The notes under the pieces: model-generated
Databases searched by the model: none
What the model saw: only the letters and a program-made list of their open reading frames with translations
What the model was told of the DNA's origin: nothing
Source of the DNA: Montifringilla adamsi
Taxonomy: Eukaryota; Chordata; Aves; Passeriformes; Passeridae
Reading direction: 5' to 3'
Assembly (NCBI GenBank): GCA_017590115.1
Contig: JAGGNK010015447.1
Span: 1,364,001 to 1,428,000, forward strand
DNA: 64,000 bases
Made by a program: the position numbers and the translations under genes
Shown here: positions 1 through 11,198 of the stretch, piece by piece
Layout: every line of letters begins with the position of its first letter
Numbering within the stretch: position 1 is the first letter of the stretch

Positions 1-3000
1 TCAAGCTAAGTAAACCCATGTTTTTGTAGTTACTGTCTGGTGTAAGGTAAAATCTGTTCTCCATTGATAAACAGAAGAATTGTCACATTCTCTGGATTTA
101 AGACTTCAGCATGCCTAATCTGATTTTGACTTTCTAAAAATAGATCTCTCAAGCCCCAGGGAAGAAAGCTGCAGTGTTGCCTTAAGAAATCAAAGGAGAC
201 CAGACAAGAGTTTAGTCATAAATCCTTGTACCTGTGGTCTTCAGATGAAGAACCAAAAATTTGGTCTAACATCCTGAGCTGAATGCAGCAAAGCACAGGG
301 CCCCAGATGTCACAAGATGTTGCTATCAATCCATTGATCTTTGTGAGCCTCTGCTGAAGGATTAGTGTTCATAAATCATTGCCTGGAGAGCTATCTCAAA
401 GTCTCCTTACTCAAGCTTTTGCATTCACTCCTCATATTCCTGGTTGCTGATTAAAAATTAACCCTTTCATATCATTCAGTATCCTTAGCCTGATTACTCT
501 GTAGAAGGGAGCACAGGAATTTTAATGACATTTGAAATGAGTTAGGCTTCTTGTTGCTGAGCTTCTTGTTTTGCCTGTGGTTTGAACTTGGCTGAAGCCT
601 TGCAGAGCAAATTGTTGTAAATCATTATGGAAGACTCGTTTTCCTGAAGCAGAACGAGCTGTTTACTAATCACAAGCTTGTTCAGCATTATTTTAGCTAA
701 CTGTCAGAAAGGTATGTGGACAAGATGTTCCAAATTGAACAATGAAAAACCAAAATCAGTCTCAAACCTCTGAGGAACTCTGAGAATGGGCTACTTTTTT
801 GGGTCACTTACTTCAACTCTGCCCTGAGTGTTACCATGCTTCAAGAACATTGGATGTGCAAATGTTGTTGGATTGAACCTTGCTTGATTTGTATTCAGAT
901 ATGACCAGCTTGCCTTGAGCATAATTCTTGCCAGTACAGACGGAGCATTGTTTCATAATACCATTTACAGAAGAATGTTTACAATTGGGCTATGGATGTC
1001 TCACTATGGTTAAGGTGTTTGGTATAGTATTGAAATATGTATTCCAATGCTCCATCCTATATACCAAGTAGAAGTAATTTTCTGTGCTGCTTTGGAGTCA
1101 TAGCAGAAATCTATGCAAGAAAAACCATGTCCAGGTCTTTAGCTGAAAAGAATCTCTCTGAACTTTCAGTATGGATATAATTATATATTATTGCTTTGAC
1201 TTAAAAATTCAGGAAGTTTAAAGGCAGTAGCTTGTGTAAACATGGCTAGAGATGGCAAAAATGTAAGTAACCATTTTGGTGCTGCTATCTTGCCTTGACC
1301 AAGTGGCACTGATTTTTCTGTCTAGGTTGGGTAGGGAATGTTTAGGTGAATGGTTGGCCCTAACCCAGTGGATTACAGCTCAAGCAAAAGCTACTATGTT
1401 ATGTACCTGCTCTTTGCTGTCAGGAACATCCTCCATGGAAAGCATTAACTCTGGCCTGAAATTAGGAGTGGTTGGGCAGGAGGAGAGCAACGGATTACCT
1501 GGAGAGCAGTGTATTTCAGGCAGAAGAAGCAACCATTTTCAACCTCTCATGCAGAAATCAGACCAAAAAGAGAACTATATTTGGCATGTTTCTTTTAAAA
1601 GAACAGGATCTGATCCTCAACCAGAGTCTCACCATACTGCTGCCAGTGCATACTGTTTCCTCCTCACTGAGAAAACTTGTATCCCAATAGGAGGAATGAA
1701 TTATGTATGTCAGCTTTAAGCAATATTGTATTAGGGAATTTTGTTCTTTGTGCTTTAGACTAGTGTAATGAAAAGTTAAATATTAATATGTCCTCAGAAC
1801 TTTTCTCAAATATTTGTAATGTGAGACTTAATTTAAGAGGCAGTGAACAGAGGTAAAATTTTTACATTTGGCTTTTGTTATCATGCCAGTAATTAGAGTA
1901 GTCCAAGCAATGTAAATTAAATGTTGCCATGTAGGGAGGCAGCTGCTAGATAGCAGACAGGTACTTTTTAATATAAGAAGTGTTGGAAACTGGAGCCTCA
2001 GACATCTAGGAGGTAGTAGAATGGTAGTGATAGAGATGGCTGCTGAATGCAGGCGCCCATCCTTGAAATGCCACTTGTTTGTCTCTCTCAGTGCTGAGGA
2101 AGAAGTGGCAGTTGTTTTGTGTGTCTCTTCCAGCAAAGTCTCCTCTGGGACTTAATCCCACACAGACTTCTGAGAAATTGTTTGATTTGCCTTTCTGACA
2201 CTTTGTGAGAAGGTGACCTTTCTGGTTTTCAGTCTCCAAAAATCTTGATTCCCATGATTTCTGCCTGACCCTCTTTCATTTTGTCTAGGTAGTCACAGTG
2301 TTCACATTCATTTTAGGCCAGTAATCTCCCAATAGAAGTGCTACCATGTACCATGTCCCCTGTCTCAGTTTTTTTGTAGCAGAAATTGTACTTATGCAGC
2401 TTCTTATATTCAGTATTTTCTCCAGGGGTCTCCAATTCTAGGATAGGGTCTTTGAAGGTTACCAAGTGCATTAGAAATGCCTTCTTGCCAAGGAGAGGTG
2501 ACAGATTAAGCCTGGCTCACATGTTTCCATGTGAATGATCTTCAATGTTCTTGTCCTAAGTGCACTGAAACTCACAGGTCAAATTCCTGCTCTTGGTACT
2601 GGTGGGTCTAAATGGAGTTTTCTGGAAGCTGGAGCTGTGCACAGATGCTCCTGTTCTGAGATGATTTAAGGCCTACACACTCCTCTGTATGTATGCATAC
2701 ACAGCTGATTGTTGTGTTGATAAGCAGGGCTGTTTATCTTCCTCTTTTGAGAAATTGAAATTTGGTGCCTAGATAGCATCCTCTACAAATTCCTTATTAG
2801 ATTGATAACTAGTGGTTCCATACATATTTTAGCAAGATGGGCCAAGGCTGCATTTTTGACAGATCATTCCTGGGGATGGAACAAAGGTCTTGTTTTTACA
2901 GCTCTTGTATTTAAGTAACAAACTCACGATTCTTCCAGTTGCTCACACTCCTGGCTAAATTCAGGAGATTCATGTTCTTGCTGCACTTGCAGTATTAGCA

Positions 3001-6000
3001 CTATTCTTGAATCATTAAAGGCACTGAATGCTGCTAATCTTACAGGTATTTTACAGCCTAGACAATTCTAAATTTCTTTGTCAGCTGCTTCACACTGTTG
3101 GTGTGCATGAATGTGATCTTTTGAATGGTTCTTGGAGCCTTGCATATTGCAGTACTTATTGTTGGATTATAATTGACCATAATTATGTATGGAGATCAGC
3201 CCAAGCCGTAAAATGTAGATTTAGATATTTACTATGCTGATAAGATTTGGTGAGGATAAGGGGCTTGATTTTTTTAATTTTCACTTCCACAATGGTGTGA
3301 TGGATCCTTAGCAAAAGTATTGTTAAAATTAGTAGAGCTGCAGCTACCCTCCGTACTGCAGTTCTTACTGCAGATTGCTATGGGTGAGGTTCAGGCCCAA
3401 AAGGTTTTGTCATTGGCATAATGAAGCACTGCCTCAGAGAATCAGAGACAGTAGAAAACATGTTGTAGGAGCCCTGAGAGGTAAGTGTGCCCGCAGACAT
3501 GCCAGAAAGTGTTTTGAACTATGTAAAAACATTCCTGATAGTTATTCACTTGAGGACAGTTGTACAAACAGTGCAGGTGGGATTTCTGCTGAGGAAAGGG
3601 GAGTATTCACCTTTATTTTGATGCTGCAGTAAAACTCCAGGCACAAGTACTTTCCAGGTGTGCACAGATGTGCTGTGTACAATCGTACCAGGGAGTGCTA
3701 TTCCTGGCATCAATAAATAGGAAACCAAGTGCAGTGTTGCTACGCTAACCCCACAGTCTGATTTTAAAGGCTTTATTGGAAAAAGAAAACAAATTAAGTA
3801 ATACTGGAAATTATAAAATAGGTTGAATCGCCTCTGTGATTAAGGCTCTACATTAGCATTTAGCTTTTGCTGGGGAGATAGCTCTTTCTACTGTCTATTT
3901 ACATCTGGAAACAAATCTTTCATGTTGTGTAAATAATGTAATCTTTATTGCTGTTACTGCTGCATATAAAGTGTTGGTACCTGCTGGCTGAGAGAAGTAG
4001 GAAGGGATGGATACACTTATGCACTATACTATTAACTGTATTTAATGGAAATTAAAAGTGAAATAACAAGTTAGAGAACACCACACTAGAATTGTTGTTA
4101 TTCCTCATTTCAGAACAAAGCATCACTGTTGCAGGACCTTAGTTAATCACAGTCTAATGAGCTAGATACACTAAAATTTTCCCCTCTCCCTTTCCCCCTG
4201 CTGTGGTGTTTTAATGTGCTTTGCCCTTGAGTAGAAGGCTTCATTTTGGAAAGGTTTCTTTATTGAGGAAGGGGCAATGATTTTGAAAGCTTCTCTGGAC
4301 ACAGTTCTGGTACAAAGAGCATGGAGGGGGGATAAGGTGGACGGGAGCTCTGTAGTGAGAATGGCTGTTGGATGTCTCACATCCTCATTTCAAAATTTTC
4401 TTCCTAAAACCACTTCCAGGCTTTGGAAGCTGGCATTACTGTGAAACATTTTTTAATTTTTAATTTTTTAAAACACATTGTAAGTTATCTTTTAAAAAGA
4501 CACATTAGCACAGCAATGGAGGAATCACAGTACTTGTCTGCATAACTAAAAATGTTCATAATTTAATCAGGTGTTTAAATGTGTAAAATAAAATTATTGC
4601 CTCTACTAACATTACTAATTGTAATTGTGTCCTAATTGTGAAGAAAATTGAAGCCAGTTTGTTTACTGAGTATGTCTGCCTCCTGCCACAAGACCCATGG
4701 AATCTGTCTGCTTAGGAAAAAAGCAACCCAGCATGTTATTAGATAATTACCTCCTATTGAAAAATAGGTATTGAGTGAATGAAGGAATCAATTATGTTTC
4801 TAGATTGGACAGTATACAGTTTTCTGTGGTTTATATTACTTGACGTATCAATTATGATATTAGGCCTTGGTATTAAAACATTACTGGACTGTATTCTCTG
4901 ACTTGGCTTGAAGCCCACAATAACATGTCTGCAAGTGGTGCAGCTCATTGTTCTAGGACACTTCAATAGCTTCTGGTTACAAAATGTGGCAAGAGATGAT
5001 AAAAGCATGCCTGACTTGGCTTAACATGATGTTCCCAGCAGGAGCATCTCTTTTTCCCTTTTTTTTGGTTATGTCTTAATCAAATGTTGATGAGACAAAT
5101 CTTCCCTTGCTGCAATGCCGGATGTGGGTGTCTGACAGCCTGATGCTCCTTCTGTATTTCCCAGGGTGAGCTGGGGCAGGAGAGTGTTAGCAGAGGATGA
5201 TGTGGGCCATGTGAGATAAGAAGCACAGCAAGCTCTTGTTTTCCTCCTGACTATAGAGGGTGGAGCTGAATGTCTTCTTACAGAGTTTTATGGCCACAGA
5301 GGTCTAATTTGAAGCTGATGGTCTGCATCTCTGCTGGGACTCAGGCCAACAGCTCTCCTGAAAAAAATTTGTCATCCAAAATGCTCCCTGATCAGATCTT
5401 TGACAAAGCCTTTGGTTGAAAGCCAGCTGGTCTTTAATGGTATAACACAGTGCATGTTGTTCTGTGGATCAGTCAAACTTCCAGTTGTAATATGTAAAGC
5501 AAAATTGTGGTAAGAAGGGCAGCGATGTTTGATTGTATGTATGTTGAGTACTGATTAGTATCTGTTCTATGAGAAACAGAAAAGTTTGGCCAAAAGCTTT
5601 AAAATCATGCAATTTAATATAAGATTTCTGTATACATCTGTGTTTAGTCTGAGAGAGGCTCAGACATTGCCTCTCAGAGGTGCTGATTATAGGAATCCAT
5701 CCGACTCCTTCCTGATGATCAGACAGGCAGGTGTCTGGCACTGCTGAAGATTGTGTTGCTTTGGTCCCCATGCTTGAATTTTTGTGCACCCAAACTGAGA
5801 GTTGTTGCATAACAACTTTTATAAGGGGATTTTATTTTTAGTAACTTCCACAATAGGTAAGGGATTTAGCTCTTAGACAATTTCTAGGGAAAGGAAAATC
5901 AGGAGTTAAGCGACAAAACTGTCTAGAATCCTATGATCTGTCAGAAAATCTTTTCTTGCTGCAGGTATTGCAATTGCTTTCTGCTAGCCAGTGTTGCTAA

Positions 6001-6029
6001 CCTGTACTAATTTCAATTTCCCCTTGCAG
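1..6029. other. Unique non-coding DNA, no gene seen
   Basis: AT-rich unique sequence. All open frames are short and show no recognisable domain. No CR1 tail, tRNA, long tandem array or CpG cluster was seen. Small palindromes occur (12 bp at 2690-2701, and an AT-only one near 1174-1185) but are ordinary for this composition. The last 25 bases hold the branch point and polypyrimidine tract of the candidate exon that follows. Confidence 0.7.
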
Positions 6030-6115
6030 TAATGCGTAGAAATCCATTTGGGATGGACATTTGCTGTCGGAAAGGATCCAGGAGCCCACTCCAGGAACTG
6101 TATAATCCCACCCAG
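6030..6115 (+). CDS. Candidate internal coding exon (86 bp), gene not identified
   Basis: Seen: a CTAAT branch-point match with the branch A near 6010, then a pyrimidine-rich stretch ending TTGCAG at 6029, exactly the usual 20 nt spacing. The exon ends CCCAG and is followed by the near-consensus donor GTGAGT at 6116. Two of the three frames carry a stop within the first nine bases. The third is open throughout (28 codons from an ATG at 6032) and includes [19 protein letters not shown]. In that frame the exon starts with two bases of a split codon and ends on a codon boundary. The peptide is polar and basic with a CC pair, plausible as a cytoplasmic or linker segment. I cannot assign it to a family. 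It could also be a 5' exon that starts at its own ATG, a non-coding RNA exon, or a chance match. No neighbouring exon of the same gene could be confirmed. Confidence 0.4.
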
Positions 6116-8219
6116 GTGAGTGTCTTGTGGCTATAATTACACTTTCCAATCCAACATATAAATGCAGTCTCTTTTGATGATTTTTTGGTGTTTCCTTATT
6201 TACATGCAACAGCTGCCTTCATTCAGGAGAGCTGATCCTGAAACCTGCAGGTTTTACTATAACATACTATAACAGTTCGAGTTAAAAGCCTGATTTTTAA
6301 AAGCTTTTAGTTTCAATGATGTGGACTCCTTCAAAATCTTTTCTTAGGTACCCAAAAGCCTTAAAATGGTACCTAGCTAGAAGCTGAGGCAATGTGTTGA
6401 CATGGACTGGCAGGGTGGGGTGAGAGTATGTGACATGATCTACATGAGACAAGGAGTGCAGTGAGAGTGTAAATTGCCATAATAATACATGAATATCATT
6501 TATATGACTTTCAGATAGCCAGCTGCCTTTCTTTTCCTGGTCCGTGGCTCGTACGGAGTCTAGACAAACACTGTAACTCATGTTCTTGCTTACACTGTGT
6601 GCTATTCAATACCTGACTTGGTGACAGCTCAGGACCTCAGAGTAATAACCTCAGTTATTGCTCTTCTTGTGACAAGCAGCATAAGAAAACTACCTGAAAT
6701 TCATGCTCCTGTTTCCTCCTCTAGATCAATTTATTCCCTACATGTGGGTTGAATTGGCACACTGAGGAGAAGCATTTCCTGTTGGCAGCTGAGAGGAAGT
6801 GCTGCCATTGAGAGAAAATGCCAGCTGACTATTAAAAATATTTATTAAAGCTTAACAACTGCCTATTATATATTTATCCATCAATGAATAGATTGAGTTT
6901 TACTAAATTGGCTATTAGGGAAAGTGACTATCCCAGTAAATCTAACTTGTTAGATTTAACAAGGCAATAAATGTTTTAAATACTATTTGATCACGAAGAG
7001 ACTCACTACATAGTGTGCAAAACGAAGTCTGAGGGATTTAAAGTATTTACATAAAGAATTGACAGCAACCCAAAGATATGTGATATCAGTTATGAAGCGC
7101 AGTAAAGCTCCATTTGCTTGTTAAATTTGTTTTTATGAACACAGGCTGACTTTGTAATTCAATTTGAATTCTGGGCATGGCTGGGAACGTAAGTTTGTCA
7201 TACTGTTATACCGCCCTTTATTGACCATTATGGGAGTCAGCGTTGCATAAATGGGAAGCGCATGCTTGAAGAGGAACAATCCAGTGCTGCAAAGGAAAAC
7301 TATTAGCATTTGCAGGTCAAATTTAAAGACTCTTTAGAGATGTTCAAGAGGAGCAAGTAAGGGAGAAGAGACTGGCTGAGTAATTAGTCTCTCTGGGGTC
7401 TGCTATGTGTCAGTCAAGACCTTTTGCCCTTTAACATTATTAAAGGCCAAGCTGTAGGAAAGAAACATCCCCATCCCCTGAAGGGCCATAATCCCAGAGC
7501 CCTTGCAAACTTGGGCAACTGAAAAGATTTCCTGAGCTTGCTGAAGCAGGGGACATAGCTAGCAGCTCCTTCCTTTCTGTGTACCCTGATCAAGTGAACC
7601 ATTAGCACCCCTTTCTGGGCTTCCCTGTGAGCCAGCCAATGTCAGTGTTTGAGGGAGTGCAGCAGTTCTGGCAGCTGATGGTAAACTAAAGATGTTTATT
7701 GTTATTGATGTTATTGAAGTTTTTAATGCAGAAGTGCTTCCATCAGTTTGCTGATACCCATTTTTATTAAGCTTTTAATTTTTGTTTCTTTCTTTGTTTT
7801 TAGTTGGTACTTGATTTTTTTGGAAGGGACTTTGCATGCTGCCCTCAGTACCAGAGGGACAGACAAATGAGTGTATGCAGTCTGGGAAGACAGTAACAAG
7901 AAAAGGCAGTGAGTTGAGGCTGCCAGAGGAAATAACACGTTGGAGATGACACTTAGAATGCTTCATCAGATATATGGTTAATTTTTTTTTCCCCCCCGTT
8001 TGTGCCCAAAGAGACTTCTGTCTCACCTCTCTTAAGGTGGCAGATTAGAGACTGTTTTGTATTGTGGCAGGAGGGTGCTTGTTTCTCAAGAGTTCACCTG
8101 TACTTGTAAGGCTGCGGGGATGGAGGTCAGATCTCTCATGTTTTCTTGCTGAAGCAGTTGCAATCAGCCTTTTGTAAAGTCAGCTAAGAAGTCAAATATA
8201 TAATAAATATGCAAGAAGA
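6116..8219. other. Unique non-coding DNA
   Basis: No gene or recognisable transposon. It holds a 10-bp tandem duplication (two copies of actataaca plus t or g) at 6256-6275 and a T9C7 run at about 7982-7997. The rest is AT-rich unique DNA. Confidence 0.7.
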
Positions 8220-8327
8220 CAAGGCCAGGCTGGAAGGAAGCTCTAGTGGAAGGTGTCCCTGCTCGTGGCAGTTGGAACAAGATGATCTTTGAGGTTCCTT
8301 CCAGCCCAAACCAATCTTTGATTCTGC
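8220..8327 (+). mobile_element. CR1 retrotransposon 3'-end fragment
   Basis: The stretch carries the ordered CR1 tail landmarks: aaggccaggctgga, then ctctagtggaaggtgtccctg, then a shortened ggcagttggaac, then agatgatctttgaggt and ccttccagcccaaacc. It ends near gattctgc, a variant of the octamer terminus of CR1. It is therefore sense on the plus strand and severely 5'-truncated, with only the untranslated tail left. Compared with the usual tail, the segment after 'ggctgga' is missing, so it carries a small internal deletion. Non-coding and inactive. Confidence 0.88.
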
Positions 8328-9030
8328 AAAGACATTTTTGGCTAAAATCTCTCTTACTAATCTAGGTGATGAAAACAGATCTTTACCCTCTGACTATCAG
8401 AACCTTTTGGACTCCTGATGTTGTGAATCCACATTTCTCTCCTGGGTGCCAGTGGCTGTGTGTGCCTTCACGGAAATTCTCTGACACTCAGCTCAGCTGC
8501 CCCAGAGCAGCAGCAGAGCTGATTGAGCAGATATTTGTAGTTCAAAGTAATATATGTAATTTAAACACCAAACTTAGGCCACTGAAGATGCCCTGAAGCT
8601 ATGCTTTTGGATTACTGCAAGCTGGGTGTAGCTGTGATTTTTTAAAGGGTAGGAAACTTTAAATTTGAGATGTATTCTGCCTTGCATTCTGTGTGCTCCT
8701 GGCTGTTCCCTGCCTGGCGAGATGAGAGTTGGTCATTGATTGAAATAGGTGTCTGCTAGGGTCAATACTCACTGGGATTTCCGTTGCTGTAGTTTAACAT
8801 GAATCAGGTTTTTCTACTGTGTTTAATATCAAGTTGCACTGCCCTCATACAACCAGATGGAGACAGCTTGATATCCACCAGCTGAGAGTTTGACTGCTGT
8901 TATTTAATGTGTTGACATATAACAGCCTCTGTGATCCTGGCCTGTTGTTTTCTTCTATGGAGTTACTTGAGTTGTTTGCAGATGCCATCGTTTGTCTCTT
9001 GAATCTTTTTTTGGCCTTGTGAATGATTGT
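8328..9030. other. Unique non-coding DNA
   Basis: No gene or repeat was recognised. A separated 8-bp inverted pair (atatcaag at about 8826 and cttgatat at about 8867) is within chance. Confidence 0.65.
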
Positions 9031-9110
9031 GAAAAGGAAAGAGAAAGGAAAGGGAGAAAGAAGAGAAGGAAAAAATAAAAATAAAAAATAATAACAGTAA
9101 AAAAAAAAAG
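9031..9110. repeat. Purine-rich low-complexity tract
   Basis: Every base from 9031 to 9075 is A or G (45 nt), made of short GAAA, GGAAA and GAGAA words. An A-rich stretch with a few T and one C follows, ending in an A run just before 9110. Such polypurine runs can form triplex (H-DNA) structures. Here it is most simply a degenerate simple repeat. Confidence 0.85.
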
Positions 9111-11160
9111 GCAGAAAGAATGATTGGGCTTCAGGAGATTCAAATGTAGCAATGATGTGAAGGTGACTGAATGGGTCATTTTGGTGGTTTGTAGGAGCTG
9201 AATGTTAGGATTGTAGTCAGATTTTCAGAGGGTTAATCATAATTGTCCCTATGTTGAGTGGAGAAAGAGAGGACAAGTGGGTAGAGATAGCACTTGAAGT
9301 AGGACTTGAGAAAGTGTCCATGACAAAGCCCATGTGGGATTTATGCCTTAGCTGGGTGTCTGGCCTTGTGATTATTGTAAAAGTAAGAATAACACATTTG
9401 CTCTTTTGCTTGTGGTAATAAAGCAGAAAATGGGAAGTGCATTTGTCTGTGGACAAAAGATTTCTTCTGTAGGGCTTTCACTGCAAGATTTTCCATGAGC
9501 ACTAATATACCATGAGGGAAAGAAAAGTCAATATAACCAAACTGGATTTACATTGAGTAAGTGGATTTCCAGGCTGTGGTCTCCTCATACACGGCAGGCA
9601 ACGTGTAGCACGTCTCAGACCTTACTATCTGTTGTTTTGCCTTTCCTTTTTAGGTGGAGGTTTAGTACTAAGGTGCAGAGATACCAGTGGCAAATTTTGA
9701 GGGCTGAAATGGATTGTTTATTTAATGGTTTATTAAAAAGCCACATAATTTTTTTTATAAATAGAAAGAGAAAGAGGATTCAATCACACAACGAATGGCA
9801 AAGGAGAGAATCTAGATGTAACTGAATGCAGATGAAGGGCCCTGCAGGAATGTGACACAAGCTTGCATTTTATCTTGGGTAGATTTTGTGGGGGTTGTAT
9901 TGCATATGAAACCCCAGGAATTTAAGAATGTGGGAAAACAAATACTTGCAAGACATATTCTTAGAAGACAACATATACAACTGTGTCCTGTAATTTACAT
10001 GGCTTTGTACAGCCCCACTGCTCCAAGAATAACAGATAATTGTAGGTCAGCCCATGAGCTGGAGTCACCAGAAGTTCAGAATTGGGTAACACTGCTTACA
10101 CTTTCATGGTTAACATTGATTTATTTGGTACAGAGGGTGTGCTACTGAATTACAAGAAGTTTCAAACCAAAATGGAAATGTTAGAGGAATGGGAAATAAT
10201 TGCATCTTTAAGGTTAGATTTTTGTCTTCTAGTTGTCAAGATTAACATTTAATTCTCATTAAATGCAAGTAGCACCATTGCTTAGTCTAACTGTCTAGAC
10301 TTCTGAGAGGAACACAGAAGAGATAAAGTTCTTTATCCATCAGCATCCAAATCCAAGGATGACTTTGTTTCTAGTTTGATATTGACATTGTCTAACTTTA
10401 ATTCATTAATCAACCTAACTGTTTTGCTAAAGGTCACTCTGCCAATTTCTTTTTGTCAAGGAGAGGTATTTCTAGGTGTCTGCTTTTGGTGTAGCTGAAG
10501 CCAGGTCTAGCAATTTGCTAAAACTGGCGAGTCAGAGCTGTAGACCATGTGTTTCTTGCCTTTGCAGTATGAAATTGTACTGAACTGGTTTGGTGCAGTC
10601 ATTCCAAAATGACCCATTTCTTTTATTCTATTTTTTCCCCCCCCTTCTCTCCTTCCCACCAGGAGAAGGGAAGTAAGTGAACTGTTGCCTTGCAGACAGT
10701 GTTTATACCTCCTCAGTCTCTTCAGGCCACAAATGCTGCTTTTTGGGAGCTGCCCTGTGATTATCTGTGGCTTAGACTGCCTGGATAGCACCAGCAAATC
10801 CCAGCCTAGTTCAGCCCACATCGCCCACCTAGGTTGTAGTTTGCTACCTTCAATTGATTTCCACTCGCTAGGATGACTCTGGGGCTGTACCCATTCCTGG
10901 ACAGAGGTTTGTGGTGAGTTTTGTGGTCTGAGCTTTGTGTACACATCATCCACAGCACTTTGTATCAAAGGTTCCAGTGCTTAGCACCTGGTATTTCTTG
11001 TCTTTGGTGCGCCTGAGGCTCTGAGCACTGTGAAGTTTGTTTCAGTGTGCTCTGGCTCCTCATTCTCAGGAACACAGCAGCCAAAGAGCGGGTCATTGAG
11101 AGGTCCAGTTCACCTGGTGGTTTGTCTTCAGCAGCAAGACTGCTAGAAAGATAAAAAACT
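9111..11160. other. Unique non-coding DNA
   Basis: No supported gene. A 153-codon open frame on the minus strand (10507-10968) shows no domain, has Trp- and Ser-rich unstructured composition and is probably chance. A good polypyrimidine-AG acceptor lies at 9653, but I saw no matching donor. A T6C8 run lies at 10631-10644. Confidence 0.65.
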
Positions 11161-11198
11161 CATTATACTCTTCCAGAGTATAATGACCTGTGGGTCAT
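11161..11198. repeat. Two overlapping inverted repeats
   Basis: CATTATACTCT (11161-11171) and its exact reverse complement AGAGTATAATG (11175-11185) are separated by only TCC. A second perfect pair, ATGACC (11183-11188) and GGTCAT (11193-11198) with a TGTG loop, overlaps the right arm. No function is known to me. Confidence 0.9.

Noticed and set aside
3373..3480. Segment between CTTACTGCAG and GAG|GTAAGTG with an open frame
   Set aside because: The upstream pyrimidine tract is weak and interrupted by a second CAG, and the peptide is unremarkable. Too weak to list as an exon.
9654..9825. Good acceptor tract followed by an open frame
   Set aside because: No credible donor or stop-plus-polyadenylation arrangement was found.
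10507..10968. 153-codon minus-strand open frame
   Set aside because: Low-order composition without domain, and a C-rich run encodes Gly/Arg by accident. Consistent with chance.
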